From positions 1 through 38,930 of the forward strand of contig JAFGVN010000046.1 of assembly GCA_016937975.1 (NCBI GenBank): a DNA stretch of 38,930 nucleotides. Direction: 5' to 3'. Positions within the stretch are counted from its first letter, which is position 1, and each line of letters opens with the position of its first letter. The stretch is from Clostridia bacterium (GTDB lineage Bacteria; Bacillota; Clostridia; Peptostreptococcales; Acidaminobacteraceae). The notes under the pieces were generated by a model. That model did not search any database, was not told the DNA's origin, and saw only the letters and a list, made by a program, of their open reading frames with translations. Position numbers and translations under genes: made by a program. Below are positions 1 through 6,399 of this stretch, piece by piece.

Positions 1-1
1 A

Positions 2-49
2 AATAAAAAAAGCAACGAATTAAGAACAGTAATCGTAATTTGTCGCTAA
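2..49 (+). CDS. Possible C-terminal tail of a toxin cut by the window start
   Basis: The frame opening at base 2 is open to a TAA at 47-49 and reads as a short basic, beta-like tail ending in TVIVICR. It lies about 86 bases upstream of an immunity-like gene on the same strand. Toxin tips often end in this kind of strand, and the next gene fits the role of immunity partner, so I infer the end of a toxin gene. Only 15 codons are visible, so this is weak. Confidence 0.3.
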   Translation, partial: NKKSNELRTVIVICR

Positions 50-135
50 CTTGAAGCCTTTAGATATAAGAAATTGTCGGCTAACAAATAGGTTGAAGAT
101 GCTTGGTCTATTGATAGAAAATTAAGAGGTGAAAC

Positions 136-387
136 ATGAATAAAAGAACATTTGGAAACATGATAAGTTCAGAAGAAATTCAACTTTCTGGATACAAAAT
201 TGAGAATGGAATCTTCTCAACAACACCCTATACAATAGGTATATATCAAAAGGGTAGTAATTGGTATGTTTACAAGACTGATGAACGTGGTGAATTACGT
301 TTAGAGAAAGAGTTTTCAAATGAAGATGAAGGTTATGATTACCTGATTAGATTGATTTCACTAGAGAAAAAACTCGAAAACCAGTAA
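136..387 (+). CDS. Immunity protein, Imm59-like
   Basis: An 83-residue cytosolic protein with no signal peptide. The N-terminus (FGNMISSEEIQLSGYKIENG), the central WYVYKTDERGE strand and the acidic Asp-Glu-Gly-Tyr segment before the last helix resemble the Imm59 family of polymorphic-toxin immunity proteins; this is from memory of the family pattern. Its role would be to bind and neutralise a cognate toxin in the cytoplasm. AAGAGGTG at 124-131 precedes the ATG, and a hairpin terminator follows directly. It lies upstream of three further toxin or immunity units on the same strand. Confidence 0.55.
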   Translation: MNKRTFGNMISSEEIQLSGYKIENGIFSTTPYTIGIYQKGSNWYVYKTDERGELRLEKEFSNEDEGYDYLIRLISLEKKLENQ

Positions 388-393
388 ATTAAG

Positions 394-423
394 GTGATGG
401 ATTAACTTCCATCACTTTTTTCT
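394..423 (+). terminator. Rho-independent terminator after the Imm59-like gene
   Basis: GTGATGG at 394-400 pairs with CCATCAC at 409-415 across an 8-base loop and is followed by a run of T at 416-421. The same GTGGTGG/CCATCAC type of stem recurs after the last immunity gene near 7446. Confidence 0.8.
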
Positions 424-711
424 TGACATCAATATTCATCTTTAGTTAGACTACTTCAAACATTGGAATTTATCATATATTGAAGGAGTTGATTGTAAGA
501 ACCAAACATACTGTATACTCTCATGACAGAATGATTTGGAATGGATTGATTATGTAGAAAGGCATTGAATGATTTAATGAGAGAAATTAGCCATATGACG
601 ATTGTCAGCCTTTGTAGGTATTGTGGCTTTACTACCGTAATCAAAGATGATTGCACCTAGATTATTAGGTATGTAGTGTTATTGGTAACCAGTTCAAGTA
701 AATAATCCATT

Positions 712-734
712 CCGTCTCAATATCATTGAGACGG
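712..734. repeat. Perfect 10-bp inverted repeat
   Basis: CCGTCTCAAT at 712-721 and ATTGAGACGG at 725-734 are separated by 3 bases. No T-run follows on the forward strand, so it is not an obvious terminator. Its place upstream of a recombinase gene makes it a candidate recombination or regulator site. Confidence 0.6.
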
Positions 735-807
735 AGATGGATGGTGTATGTATCGTCTGTGATATCAAGGGTTTCAGAGTATCAGTAAAATGAAATAGTC
801 CTGAAAT

Positions 808-838
808 GAACAGATTTGTCACTGGGCGAAATCTGTTC
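808..838. repeat. Perfect 10-bp inverted repeat upstream of the recombinase promoter
   Basis: GAACAGATTT at 808-817 and AAATCTGTTC at 829-838 are separated by an 11-base loop. It ends 10 bases before the putative -35 box of the recombinase promoter. It could be an operator or a recombinase arm site; the sequence alone does not decide. Confidence 0.55.
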
Positions 839-848
839 AAAAATAAAC

Positions 849-878
849 TTGACTTGAAATTTTGTCTTTCTGTAGACT
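849..878 (+). promoter_or_regulatory. Putative promoter of the tyrosine recombinase
   Basis: TTGACT at 849-854 and TAGACT at 873-878 with 18-bp spacing fit a sigma-A type promoter (-35 five of six, -10 four of six). The transcript would start about 20 bases before the ribosome site at 891-897. That site lies in the loop of an inverted repeat, CTTTCATAA (880-888) and TTATGAAAG (904-912), which could mask translation. Confidence 0.45.
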
Positions 879-905
879 GCTTTCATAACGAAAGAGGCGA
901 TGTTT

Positions 906-1808
906 ATGAAAGACAAGACACATATTGAATTAGATGACTTTAACACTAAAATCTATAACAATCTAGTTCCACAGGTTGATAAGGTATTTCGCCATTGTCG
1001 ACAAGGTAGCATCAAAACAAGATACAGGTATCGTGATGGAGTTTATCATTTCTGTAAATTCTTAGCAATGGCATATAGAAAGCAGAACTTGAACTCCATA
1101 AAGCCGAAACATCTAGAAGGTTATGTTGAACAAATGAAAGAGAGTGGCTATTCAAAGTCGTACATGACGACTAATCTGTCTGCCATTCGATTTTTCATTG
1201 ATCAAAAAGGTGGAGACTCAAAGAAGTATCCTACCAATAGAGAGATGGGTGTGGATTTTAGAACAAAGTTAGACCGTATTGGTAATAACAAGGCTTGGTC
1301 TGAAAGTGAGTTTATCAATTTTATCGAGTTTGCTGAAAGTGTTGGCGAGTATCGCTTTGCTGATATGGCTAGAGTCGCTTATTCTTTTGGGCTTAGAATT
1401 CATGAAGTCGCCAGACTTGAGCATAATCACTTGAAAGAAGCCCTTAAGACAGGTGGCTTATCAGTTACTGGTAAGGATGGACTTAGAAGAACGGTTATGG
1501 TTAGTAACAACAAGGCATTAATTGAACGACTTTACAATGAAAGTAAAGTCGGTAAAAAGGTATTCATTGAAAAGGATGAAATGACTCACAAGGTCATCAA
1601 TCGTCTTCAAAGTTTCATCAACAGAAACCAGAAAGTGTTTATAGAAACAGATGATAAAAGAACCTTTCATGGTCTTCGCCATGCGTTTGCTCAAAACAAG
1701 TATCAGGAATACTTGAGTAGAGGTGTTGATGACAATCTTATTCGGATTAAAATTTCAAATATTATCGGTCATTTTCGACCGGAAATAACGGATATCTACT
1801 TGCAGTAA
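906..1808 (+). CDS. Tyrosine recombinase (phage-integrase family)
   Basis: A site-specific recombinase that cuts and rejoins DNA through a phosphotyrosine. From the ATG at 906 it is 300 residues: an N-terminal core-binding domain to about residue 125, then the catalytic domain with R164 (in FGLRIHEVARL), K190, H255-x-x-R258, H289 and the nucleophile Y298. All catalytic residues are present. The start at 906 is preferred because AAAGAGG (891-897) is 8 bases upstream; the ATG at 900 is too close. The protein ends only two residues after Y298, and its TAA (1806-1808) appears to be supplied by the left end of the IS110 element, so the original C-terminus may have been longer. It sits inside the toxin/immunity array. 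Confidence 0.9.
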   Translation: MKDKTHIELDDFNTKIYNNLVPQVDKVFRHCRQGSIKTRYRYRDGVYHFCKFLAMAYRKQNLNSIKPKHLEGYVEQMKESGYSKSYMTTNLSAIRFFIDQKGGDSKKYPTNREMGVDFRTKLDRIGNNKAWSESEFINFIEFAESVGEYRFADMARVAYSFGLRIHEVARLEHNHLKEALKTGGLSVTGKDGLRRTVMVSNNKALIERLYNESKVGKKVFIEKDEMTHKVINRLQSFINRNQKVFIETDDKRTFHGLRHAFAQNKYQEYLSRGVDDNLIRIKISNIIGHFRPEITDIYLQ

Positions 1809-1884
1809 CAAAGAAATTTCATAAAAAGTCTATTTATTTTTGTAAGTAGTGTAATTTTTGAAAAAGTGGTGTTATGTTATCAAA

Positions 1885-1990
1885 GATTTCTCTTCACATA
1901 GAATAGATAGGCTGTCGTTCCCTTGCGAACCATTTGGTTAACGCTACGATTGAGGTTGCCGGTATTTTGAAGAGATGTTACTTAAAATAT
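1885..1990 (+). ncRNA. Candidate IS110 bridge RNA (element 1 leader)
   Basis: The leader between the left end and the transposase start is gene-free and rich in pairings: TCTCTTCA (1889-1896) with TGAAGAGA (1968-1975), GTTC/GAAC around 1917-1930 and AACC/GGTT around 1929-1940. IS110 elements are known to encode bridge RNAs in this position. CGTTCCCT (1916-1923) can pair with AGGGGACG at 3313-3320 with one G-U pair, as a right-target guide would. GATTGAGG and TGTTACT look like left and right donor guides. No convincing left-target guide was found. RNA ends are unknown and the fold was judged by eye. Confidence 0.45.
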
Positions 1991-2015
1991 AACATACTTG
2001 AAAGGAAGTGTTCGC

Positions 2016-3257
2016 ATGAAAAATAACAAAAGACAATTTTATGGGTTTGTAGGTGTTGATGTGCATAAGCATCAACATACTGCAGTTGTAATGGACTGTT
2101 GGGGTGATATTTTTGGTACTGTAACCTTTGAAAGTAAGGTTGCAGTTTACCCTAAAATAATTAAAGAGATAAAAGCAATGATACCAGATAGTTTAATACC
2201 AATGTTTGGACTTGAAGATGTAGGTGGTAATGGTCGTTCATTGGCTGTATATCTTAGTGACAATGATTATATTGTTAAAGAGGTAAATCCTGCGTATTCA
2301 TCATCTGAACGTAAGAACAATCCTACGACCATGAAAAACGATGAATGGGATGCAAAGTGCATTGGTGATGTCTTGGCTAGGAAACTTGATGAACTGCCTG
2401 ACTTTGTACCTAATGACCTTTATTGGACGATTAAACAATGTGTTTATCGTCGTGATGCTTATGTGAAACAACAATCAATTACTAAAATACAGTTACAAGA
2501 ACAATTGGTTAAGACTTATCCATCTTATAAGAAGATGTTTAGTAAAGTAGCAGGGCAGACAGCCTTAGCATTCTGGGAAAGATATCCTTCTCAACATTTA
2601 GTTGTGAAAGAGGAGAAAGATGATCTTCACAAGTTCCTTTTAAAGGCAAGTGATAATCATTGTTCTATCAAGAAAGTAGATAAGATACTGGAATTGATTG
2701 AGTCTGATGGTGATACTTATCGCAACCATCAAGAAACAAGAGATATTTTGGTTAGAACTTATGTGTCGTCTCTTAGGTTTCTTAAACAAGAAATTGAACA
2801 GTTGGAAAAGGTTATAGAGACCTTAATTAACCAACTAGATTATAAGTTAACGACTTTAACGGGATGTGGCACTGTCATAGCTGCTCAACTCATTGCAGAA
2901 ATTGGTGATATTAGTCGTTTTAAAAATGCCGGGAAATTGGCTAGATATGGCGGTATTGCACCGATGAAGCATTCATCGGCGGGTAAGGGGATTGAAAAGA
3001 AAGCAAGACAAGGAAATAGAAGATTAAACACAATCTTTTACTTCCTCGCTTTACAGCAGGTTCAACTGGTTAAGGGAACGAAGAAGCCACGAAACGAGAT
3101 TTTATTCGAGTACTATGAACGAAAGATCAGCGAAGGCAAAACAAAGACTCAAGCATTGATCTGTGTACAGCGTAGACTTGTAAATATTGTATATGGTATG
3201 ATGAAGCATAAGACTGCATATGATATGAGTTATTCAAGCCTTAACAAGGCAAGTTAG
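2016..3257 (+). CDS. IS110-family transposase (DEDD)
   Basis: A recombinase of bridge-RNA-guided IS110 elements. The N-terminal RuvC-like DEDD domain shows D15 (GVDVHK), E67, and D109/D112 (KNDEWDAK). After a central helical, partly coiled-coil region, the C-terminal Transposase_20 domain starts near residue 281 (LTTLTGCGTVIAAQLIAEIG) and carries a Ser-Ser-Ala-Gly-Lys segment with the expected catalytic serine. At 413 residues the length is normal. The ATG at 2016 follows AGGAAG (2003-2008) by 7 bases; an upstream TTG at 1998 is less likely. The frame is intact, so the element may be active. Confidence 0.93.
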   Translation: MKNNKRQFYGFVGVDVHKHQHTAVVMDCWGDIFGTVTFESKVAVYPKIIKEIKAMIPDSLIPMFGLEDVGGNGRSLAVYLSDNDYIVKEVNPAYSSSERKNNPTTMKNDEWDAKCIGDVLARKLDELPDFVPNDLYWTIKQCVYRRDAYVKQQSITKIQLQEQLVKTYPSYKKMFSKVAGQTALAFWERYPSQHLVVKEEKDDLHKFLLKASDNHCSIKKVDKILELIESDGDTYRNHQETRDILVRTYVSSLRFLKQEIEQLEKVIETLINQLDYKLTTLTGCGTVIAAQLIAEIGDISRFKNAGKLARYGGIAPMKHSSAGKGIEKKARQGNRRLNTIFYFLALQQVQLVKGTKKPRNEILFEYYERKISEGKTKTQALICVQRRLVNIVYGMMKHKTAYDMSYSSLNKAS

Positions 3258-3261
3258 TTAG

Positions 3262-3282
3262 GGTGGTGGAAATGCCACCACC
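3262..3282 (+). terminator. Hairpin after the IS110 transposase
   Basis: GGTGGTGG (3262-3269) and CCACCACC (3275-3282) form a perfect 8-bp stem with a 5-base loop, followed only by TTTAACT. It is inside the right end of element 1 and probably ends the transposase transcript, though the T-run is short. Confidence 0.55.
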
Positions 3283-3312
3283 TTTAACTATTACATAAAC
3301 TCTCATTGATTG

Positions 3313-3329
3313 AGGGGACGAGTAATCTT
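3313..3329 (+). repeat. 17-bp toxin-tip junction motif, copy 1
   Basis: AGGGGACGAGTAATCTT occurs exactly here and again at 6383-6399. In both copies it is in frame with the toxin tip that follows and encodes Gly-Thr-Ser-Asn-Leu. In both copies its first base lies at the inferred end of an IS110 element. Confidence 0.85.
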
Positions 3330-3713
3330 TGGGGAATGTTCGATGATTATCCTAAGGTTACAAAAATTGTTGATGGACAAGAGAAAGTCTACGCACAAGT
3401 TGGAGACCGTCTTTACAGTAGACATGCTTTAGAAAGAATGGCACCTGATACCCCTGAAGTAAGAGCTATTTTGGAAAAGAGAGCTATAGAGGTTGCAGAA
3501 GCTAAAGGATATACGCATGGTTCCGAGAAATGGTATGATTTTATTAAAGGTTATGTTGACCCAAGAGGTATTCCACCAATGGTTGTAGAAGATGCAATAA
3601 AAAATGGTACTAGAATTCCAGGAAATACTTCTGACATAATTGAGTGCTTTACAGATGATGTCAGTGTATTCATTAATTTATCAGGTGATGTAGTTACTGT
3701 AATCCCTAAGTAA
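3315..3713 (+). CDS. Orphan toxin tip, BECR-like RNase (displaced C-terminal domain)
   Basis: A 132-residue domain beginning GTSNL, with no ATG and no ribosome site at its head. An in-frame TAA lies upstream at 3285-3287, and a TTG at 3306 is not convincing. Key segments are GDRLYSRHALERMAP, VDPRGIPPMVVEDAIKNG and a final GDVVTVIPK strand. I associate these with C-terminal RNase tips of polymorphic toxins in the BECR (barnase/EndoU/colicin/RelE) group; the candidate catalytic residues are the His of SRHALERM and the Arg of DPRGIPP. A small cytosolic gene starts 53 bp downstream and fits as immunity. If element 1 were removed leaving one AG core, this frame would continue from the recombinase frame. 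Most likely a silent cassette. Confidence 0.65.
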   Translation, partial: GTSNLWGMFDDYPKVTKIVDGQEKVYAQVGDRLYSRHALERMAPDTPEVRAILEKRAIEVAEAKGYTHGSEKWYDFIKGYVDPRGIPPMVVEDAIKNGTRIPGNTSDIIECFTDDVSVFINLSGDVVTVIPK

Positions 3714-3766
3714 ATGAGATTAAGAAGTATGTAAATAAAATAGCATTTGTCTAGATTGGAGGATGT

Positions 3767-4093
3767 ATGGCAATAAAATATGATGAGTTTAAGATTTTTG
3801 AGCTACTAGAATGTGAACCTACATATATACATGATAAAGAAGCTGGAATAGCAATGTATAGTGTAGAGAACAGTTTTGGCGTGGAGTTGATATTAACCAT
3901 AGATGCATATGGTGAAAAAATAAGGATTACTTTATCACATCAAAAAAGTGGTATCCCTTTATTTCGATATGAACTCACTAATGTAAAGAGCATTGATGTA
4001 AATGAAGATGCGATGTTTTTCATTTGTGAAAATCAACATAGGCAGGAGTTGCTAATTAAACCTTCCTTCAGTCTTGATTTAAGTAATATCTAA
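3767..4093 (+). CDS. Probable immunity protein for the BECR-like toxin tip
   Basis: A 108-residue soluble protein rich in predicted beta strands (YSVENSFGVELILTIDAYGE, FRYELTNVKSIDV, RQELLIKPSFSLDL), acidic, without signal peptide or membrane segment. GGAGG at 3756-3760 lies 6 bases before the ATG, so unlike the toxin tip it is well equipped for translation. I do not recognise a named family. The immunity role is inferred from its size, its position 53 bp after the toxin tip and the hairpin that closes the pair. Confidence 0.6.
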   Translation: MAIKYDEFKIFELLECEPTYIHDKEAGIAMYSVENSFGVELILTIDAYGEKIRITLSHQKSGIPLFRYELTNVKSIDVNEDAMFFICENQHRQELLIKPSFSLDLSNI

Positions 4094-4098
4094 TATTA

Positions 4099-4130
4099 AG
4101 GGCTACGATGATTAATCGTAGCTCTTGATT
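4099..4130 (+). terminator. Hairpin after the immunity gene
   Basis: GCTACGAT (4102-4109) pairs with ATCGTAGC (4115-4122); three further pairs extend the stem to 4099 and 4125. Only TTGATTT follows, so termination may be partial. Confidence 0.6.
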
Positions 4131-4383
4131 TACTCACTGCAGTTATACATCTGAGACCAGCTATGAAACGTCAAGTAAAATAGAGAAATTTAATTTACAG
4201 TTCTTTGCTAAGAAGGATTTGAAGCAAGTTACTGATGCTGCAAAAGAGGTTGGTATTGATAGGAAAATGTTTGGTAACTATATTCATGAGATAAAAGCTG
4301 ATTTAGGAATGAAAGCAAATCAAAATTTCTCATACAAAGAGTTAATTGAGCTTGCAAAAGAGCTTAAAAATATATTAGAGTAG
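4129..4383 (+). pseudogene. Broken toxin tail (N-terminus missing)
   Basis: The frame is open from 4129 to TAG at 4381-4383 but has no usable start and begins just after the preceding terminator. From 4183 it reads EKFNLQFFAKKDLKQV and continues with an amphipathic helical segment ending ELIELAKELKNILE. From memory, tails of this type (LQxFAKKDxKQV, then a DRxxFGxYIHEIK helix) close certain polymorphic toxins and phage-associated toxins. The catalytic part is absent, so this is a remnant. The next gene, an intact immunity-type gene, starts 9 bases after the stop, as in a toxin-immunity pair. Confidence 0.55.
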
Positions 4384-4392
4384 GGGGTCTTC

Positions 4393-4782
4393 GTGGATAA
4401 AATTGGTGAAATAATAGTAAGTTTGTCTGGGGAAAATATTAATTTTGAAGCAGTATCTAGACAACTTAAGTCAAAACCTTCTAAAATGGTAAAAAAAGGT
4501 ACAAATATTACCCCAAAAATGGTTGCACCAAATGATAGATGGTTGAGTATAACTGAAATAGTTTCGATTGATGAAATGGATAATAAGTTGCTGAATATTC
4601 TTACTCAATTAATATCAGTAAGTACAAGCCTAGAAAATCTTAAATCTGAAGGGATAATTGTTAGTTGTGATGTTTATTTGAGACCACGAAATGAACAATT
4701 TGGCTATTCTCTGTCAATTGATGCAATTAGGATTTTGAGCAAGTTAAATTTAGAAATTAACTATCATATTATAACAAGCTAA
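4393..4782 (+). CDS. DUF4279-type protein, probable immunity
   Basis: A 129-residue protein starting at GTG with AGGGGG at 4382-4387 upstream. The layout matches DUF4279: an N-terminal strand (IGEIIVSLSGENINFEAVSR), a Lys-Lys-Gly segment, a central Trp in NDRWLSITE, and a C-terminal SLSIDAIRILSKLNLEINYHI segment. DUF4279 proteins are frequent in immunity loci, so I infer neutralisation of the toxin whose remnant lies immediately upstream. The toxin is broken but the immunity frame is intact, so it may be kept as an orphan protective gene against neighbours. Confidence 0.65.
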   Translation: MDKIGEIIVSLSGENINFEAVSRQLKSKPSKMVKKGTNITPKMVAPNDRWLSITEIVSIDEMDNKLLNILTQLISVSTSLENLKSEGIIVSCDVYLRPRNEQFGYSLSIDAIRILSKLNLEINYHIITS

Positions 4783-4792
4783 GCATAGTTAA

Positions 4793-4825
4793 TTAGAGGT
4801 CTGCAATTAGCAGATCTCTAATTTT
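4793..4825 (+). terminator. Terminator after the DUF4279-type gene
   Basis: TTAGAGGTCTGC (4793-4804) pairs with GCAGATCTCTAA (4810-4821) with one G-T mismatch and a 5-base loop, followed by TTTT. The right end of IS110 element 2 must lie between here and 4850. Confidence 0.75.
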
Positions 4826-4849
4826 ATAACTATAGTAGTGTAGATAAAT

Positions 4850-6142
4850 CTAAGCAGCAGAACTAAGCATACTTTTCTTATATTTTTTACAATGTTCTTC
4901 GGTACTGGTAAGTACAAATGGTTTATTATCTCTCAATATAGCATATAAAATATTGCATACTTTATGCATAATAGCACCTAAAGATGTCATCTTTGATTTG
5001 GATTTACATTTTTCTAAATAGTATTCTCTTAAAACAGAATTTAATGACTTGCCATTTCTAGTTTTAGAAATGCTGTGAAGAGCAATGGTAAATATAATCC
5101 TTCTAGCGAGTCTAGAGCCTCTTTTAGAAATTTTAACGTTAGTAGCATTAAAATTACCAGATTGCTTTACTGCTGGATCTAATCCAAAATATGCATATAA
5201 TTGCTTAGGTTTCTTAAAGGCAGAAAAATCACCAATTTCGCACATTAAAGCTACTGAAGATATGAATCCAGCTCCTGGAATTGATTCAATTATTTTAACT
5301 TGCTTAACAAATCTAGAGTTTTCATGAGATATAACAAGTTTTGTGATTTCATCTAAGATGGCATTAATTTCATTATCAAAGCTTTGTATTCTACTGATAA
5401 ACATTTTAATAAGATATTCATTACTACTCAGAAAATGACCAAATGATTTTGCATCATGACATGCTTTGATTAATAGTTCATACTTTTTAGTTGCTTTATT
5501 AATACCAATTCTAGAGTGTTTGTTGATTTTTTCTATAAGTACATCTCGATCTTGAGAGATTATATTATCAGGTGTTGTGTAATCAGTAAGAATCATAAAA
5601 GAAGATTTAGAAGTAATCTTACTAAATATCCCAATAAACTGCGGAAACGACTGACGTAACTGGATATTTAATTTGTTAAGAAGAGTAGTTCTGTTACTAA
5701 TCAAACGATAATATTCACGTGTAAGATTTCTAATATCAAGTACAAAATCATCAGGAATAATTGAAATCTTCAGTTTCGGATTTAAACCAAGGATAGAAAT
5801 CTTTTTGGAGTCGATTTTATCGCTATGTACTTTTCTGATATTAAAGTTACTGTTAGAATTAGTAATAAGAGGATTCACGACATCGACTTTGAAACCTTTT
5901 TCCTTGAAGTAGTAAAGAAGAGGAAAGTGATAGATGCTTGTCGATTCTACTAAAATACGAGTTACAAAGTTTGGGTGGTCTGATTCGACATTTTTTATAA
6001 TTGAAAAAGCCTTTAATAAGGAATCAGTACTATTATGAATGATTTTAAACGGTTTACCAATAAACTGATGATTTGGAAGAACAATAGACATGTAAGAAAA
6101 ATCAGCACCAACATCAATACCGACAGATAAAATGTTATTCAT
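4850..6142 (-). CDS. IS110-family transposase (DEDD), second type
   Basis: A 430-residue DEDD recombinase, clearly different from the transposase at 2016. Catalytic positions are D10 (VGIDVGADFS), E66 (ILVESTSIYHF) and D108/D111 (HSDKIDSK). The C-terminal Transposase_20 domain begins near IIESIPGAGFISSVALMCEIG and carries a KQSGNF segment with the expected serine. The ATG at 6142 follows AAAGGAGA (complement of 6148-6155) by 5 to 6 bases; a longer frame to 6214 runs into the structured leader and is rejected. The frame is intact. Confidence 0.92.
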   Translation of the reverse strand: MNNILSVGIDVGADFSYMSIVLPNHQFIGKPFKIIHNSTDSLLKAFSIIKNVESDHPNFVTRILVESTSIYHFPLLYYFKEKGFKVDVVNPLITNSNSNFNIRKVHSDKIDSKKISILGLNPKLKISIIPDDFVLDIRNLTREYYRLISNRTTLLNKLNIQLRQSFPQFIGIFSKITSKSSFMILTDYTTPDNIISQDRDVLIEKINKHSRIGINKATKKYELLIKACHDAKSFGHFLSSNEYLIKMFISRIQSFDNEINAILDEITKLVISHENSRFVKQVKIIESIPGAGFISSVALMCEIGDFSAFKKPKQLYAYFGLDPAVKQSGNFNATNVKISKRGSRLARRIIFTIALHSISKTRNGKSLNSVLREYYLEKCKSKSKMTSLGAIMHKVCNILYAILRDNKPFVLTSTEEHCKKYKKSMLSSAA

Positions 6143-6162
6143 AAAAATCTCCTTTCGAATAG

Positions 6163-6335
6163 GTAACCATAAATCAATAAGATACAGCCTAGCGAGTGAT
6201 ACAGGTATAGCCAATGCTCCTAACCAGCTTATTTGTATATGTTTATTGAATGGATTGATTGTCTCAAGTACAGGTATAAATGAAAAATCATTTCCCGGGG
6301 GACGGCAAATCTATAACTATTCAATAGATTTACAT
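6163..6335 (-). ncRNA. Candidate IS110 bridge RNA (element 2 leader)
   Basis: Read on the reverse strand the leader begins with a perfect 8-bp stem-loop (AAATCTAT/ATAGATTT, 6331-6307). Then comes CGTCCCC (complement of 6298-6304) and a 6-bp hairpin AAATGA-TTTT-TCATTT. This order (5' stem-loop, target loop with an internal hairpin, later donor loop) matches the known IS621 bridge RNA plan. CGTCCCC is identical in sense to the target strand at the element's left end (complement of 6384-6390), as a left-target guide should be. CTATAC later in the RNA is the complement of GTATAG at the left end. The RNA ends and the donor loop are unresolved. Confidence 0.45.
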
Positions 6336-6382
6336 AAATAATTGTTAAAAATATTATACTATACCTATAACCTTACTATACT

Positions 6383-6399
6383 AGGGGACGAGTAATCTT
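6383..6399 (+). repeat. 17-bp toxin-tip junction motif, copy 2
   Basis: Exact copy of 3313-3329. The in-frame triplet before it is TAG (6382-6384), so translation cannot enter the toxin tip from upstream in the present arrangement. Confidence 0.85.

Larger units (their letters stand above)
424..848. other. Gene-free interval upstream of the tyrosine recombinase
   Basis: No convincing gene on either strand; the longest open frame (456-656, reverse) has no ribosome site and no recognisable protein. The interval holds two strong inverted repeats, annotated separately at 712-734 and 808-838, just upstream of the recombinase promoter. Confidence 0.6.
1804..3314 (+). mobile_element. IS110-family element 1 (boundaries inferred)
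   Basis: It contains a DEDD transposase gene and about 200 bp of structured non-coding leader. The ends were inferred from AG dinucleotides at 1804-1805 and 3313-3314 taken as the duplicated core. The leader contains GATTGAGG (1948-1955), identical to the right end plus core at 3308-3315, and TGTTACT (1976-1982), the reverse complement of core plus left end at 1804-1810. These are the properties expected of donor guides in a bridge RNA. The implied length of about 1.5 kb is normal for IS110. The right end lies against the toxin-tip junction motif. The ends are inference; the presence of the element is firm. Confidence 0.6.
4826..6382 (-). mobile_element. IS110-family element 2 (boundaries approximate)
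   Basis: A reverse-oriented IS110 element with its transposase at 4850-6142 and about 240 bp of gene-free leader at 6143-6382. The left end is placed next to the toxin-tip junction at 6383 because the 17 bp shared with 3313-3329 stop there. The right end is somewhere in 4826-4849 and was not pinned down. On the reverse strand the target side at the left end reads CGTCCCCT, ending in CT, a common IS110 core. A TATAAT on the reverse strand (6358-6353) lies 25 bases inside the left end, as reported for IS110 circle-junction promoters. Confidence 0.6.

Noticed and set aside
456-656. Reverse open frame of 66 codons in the interval before the recombinase
   Set aside because: No ribosome site, no recognisable domain and unlike neighbouring codon use; treated as chance.
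6252-6261. ATTGATTG in the element 2 leader, also present beside the first toxin junction (3305-3312)
   Set aside because: The strand sense does not fit the right-target guide expected with CGTCCCC, and the first copy is explained as the right end of element 1; likely a chance match of an AT-rich 8-mer.
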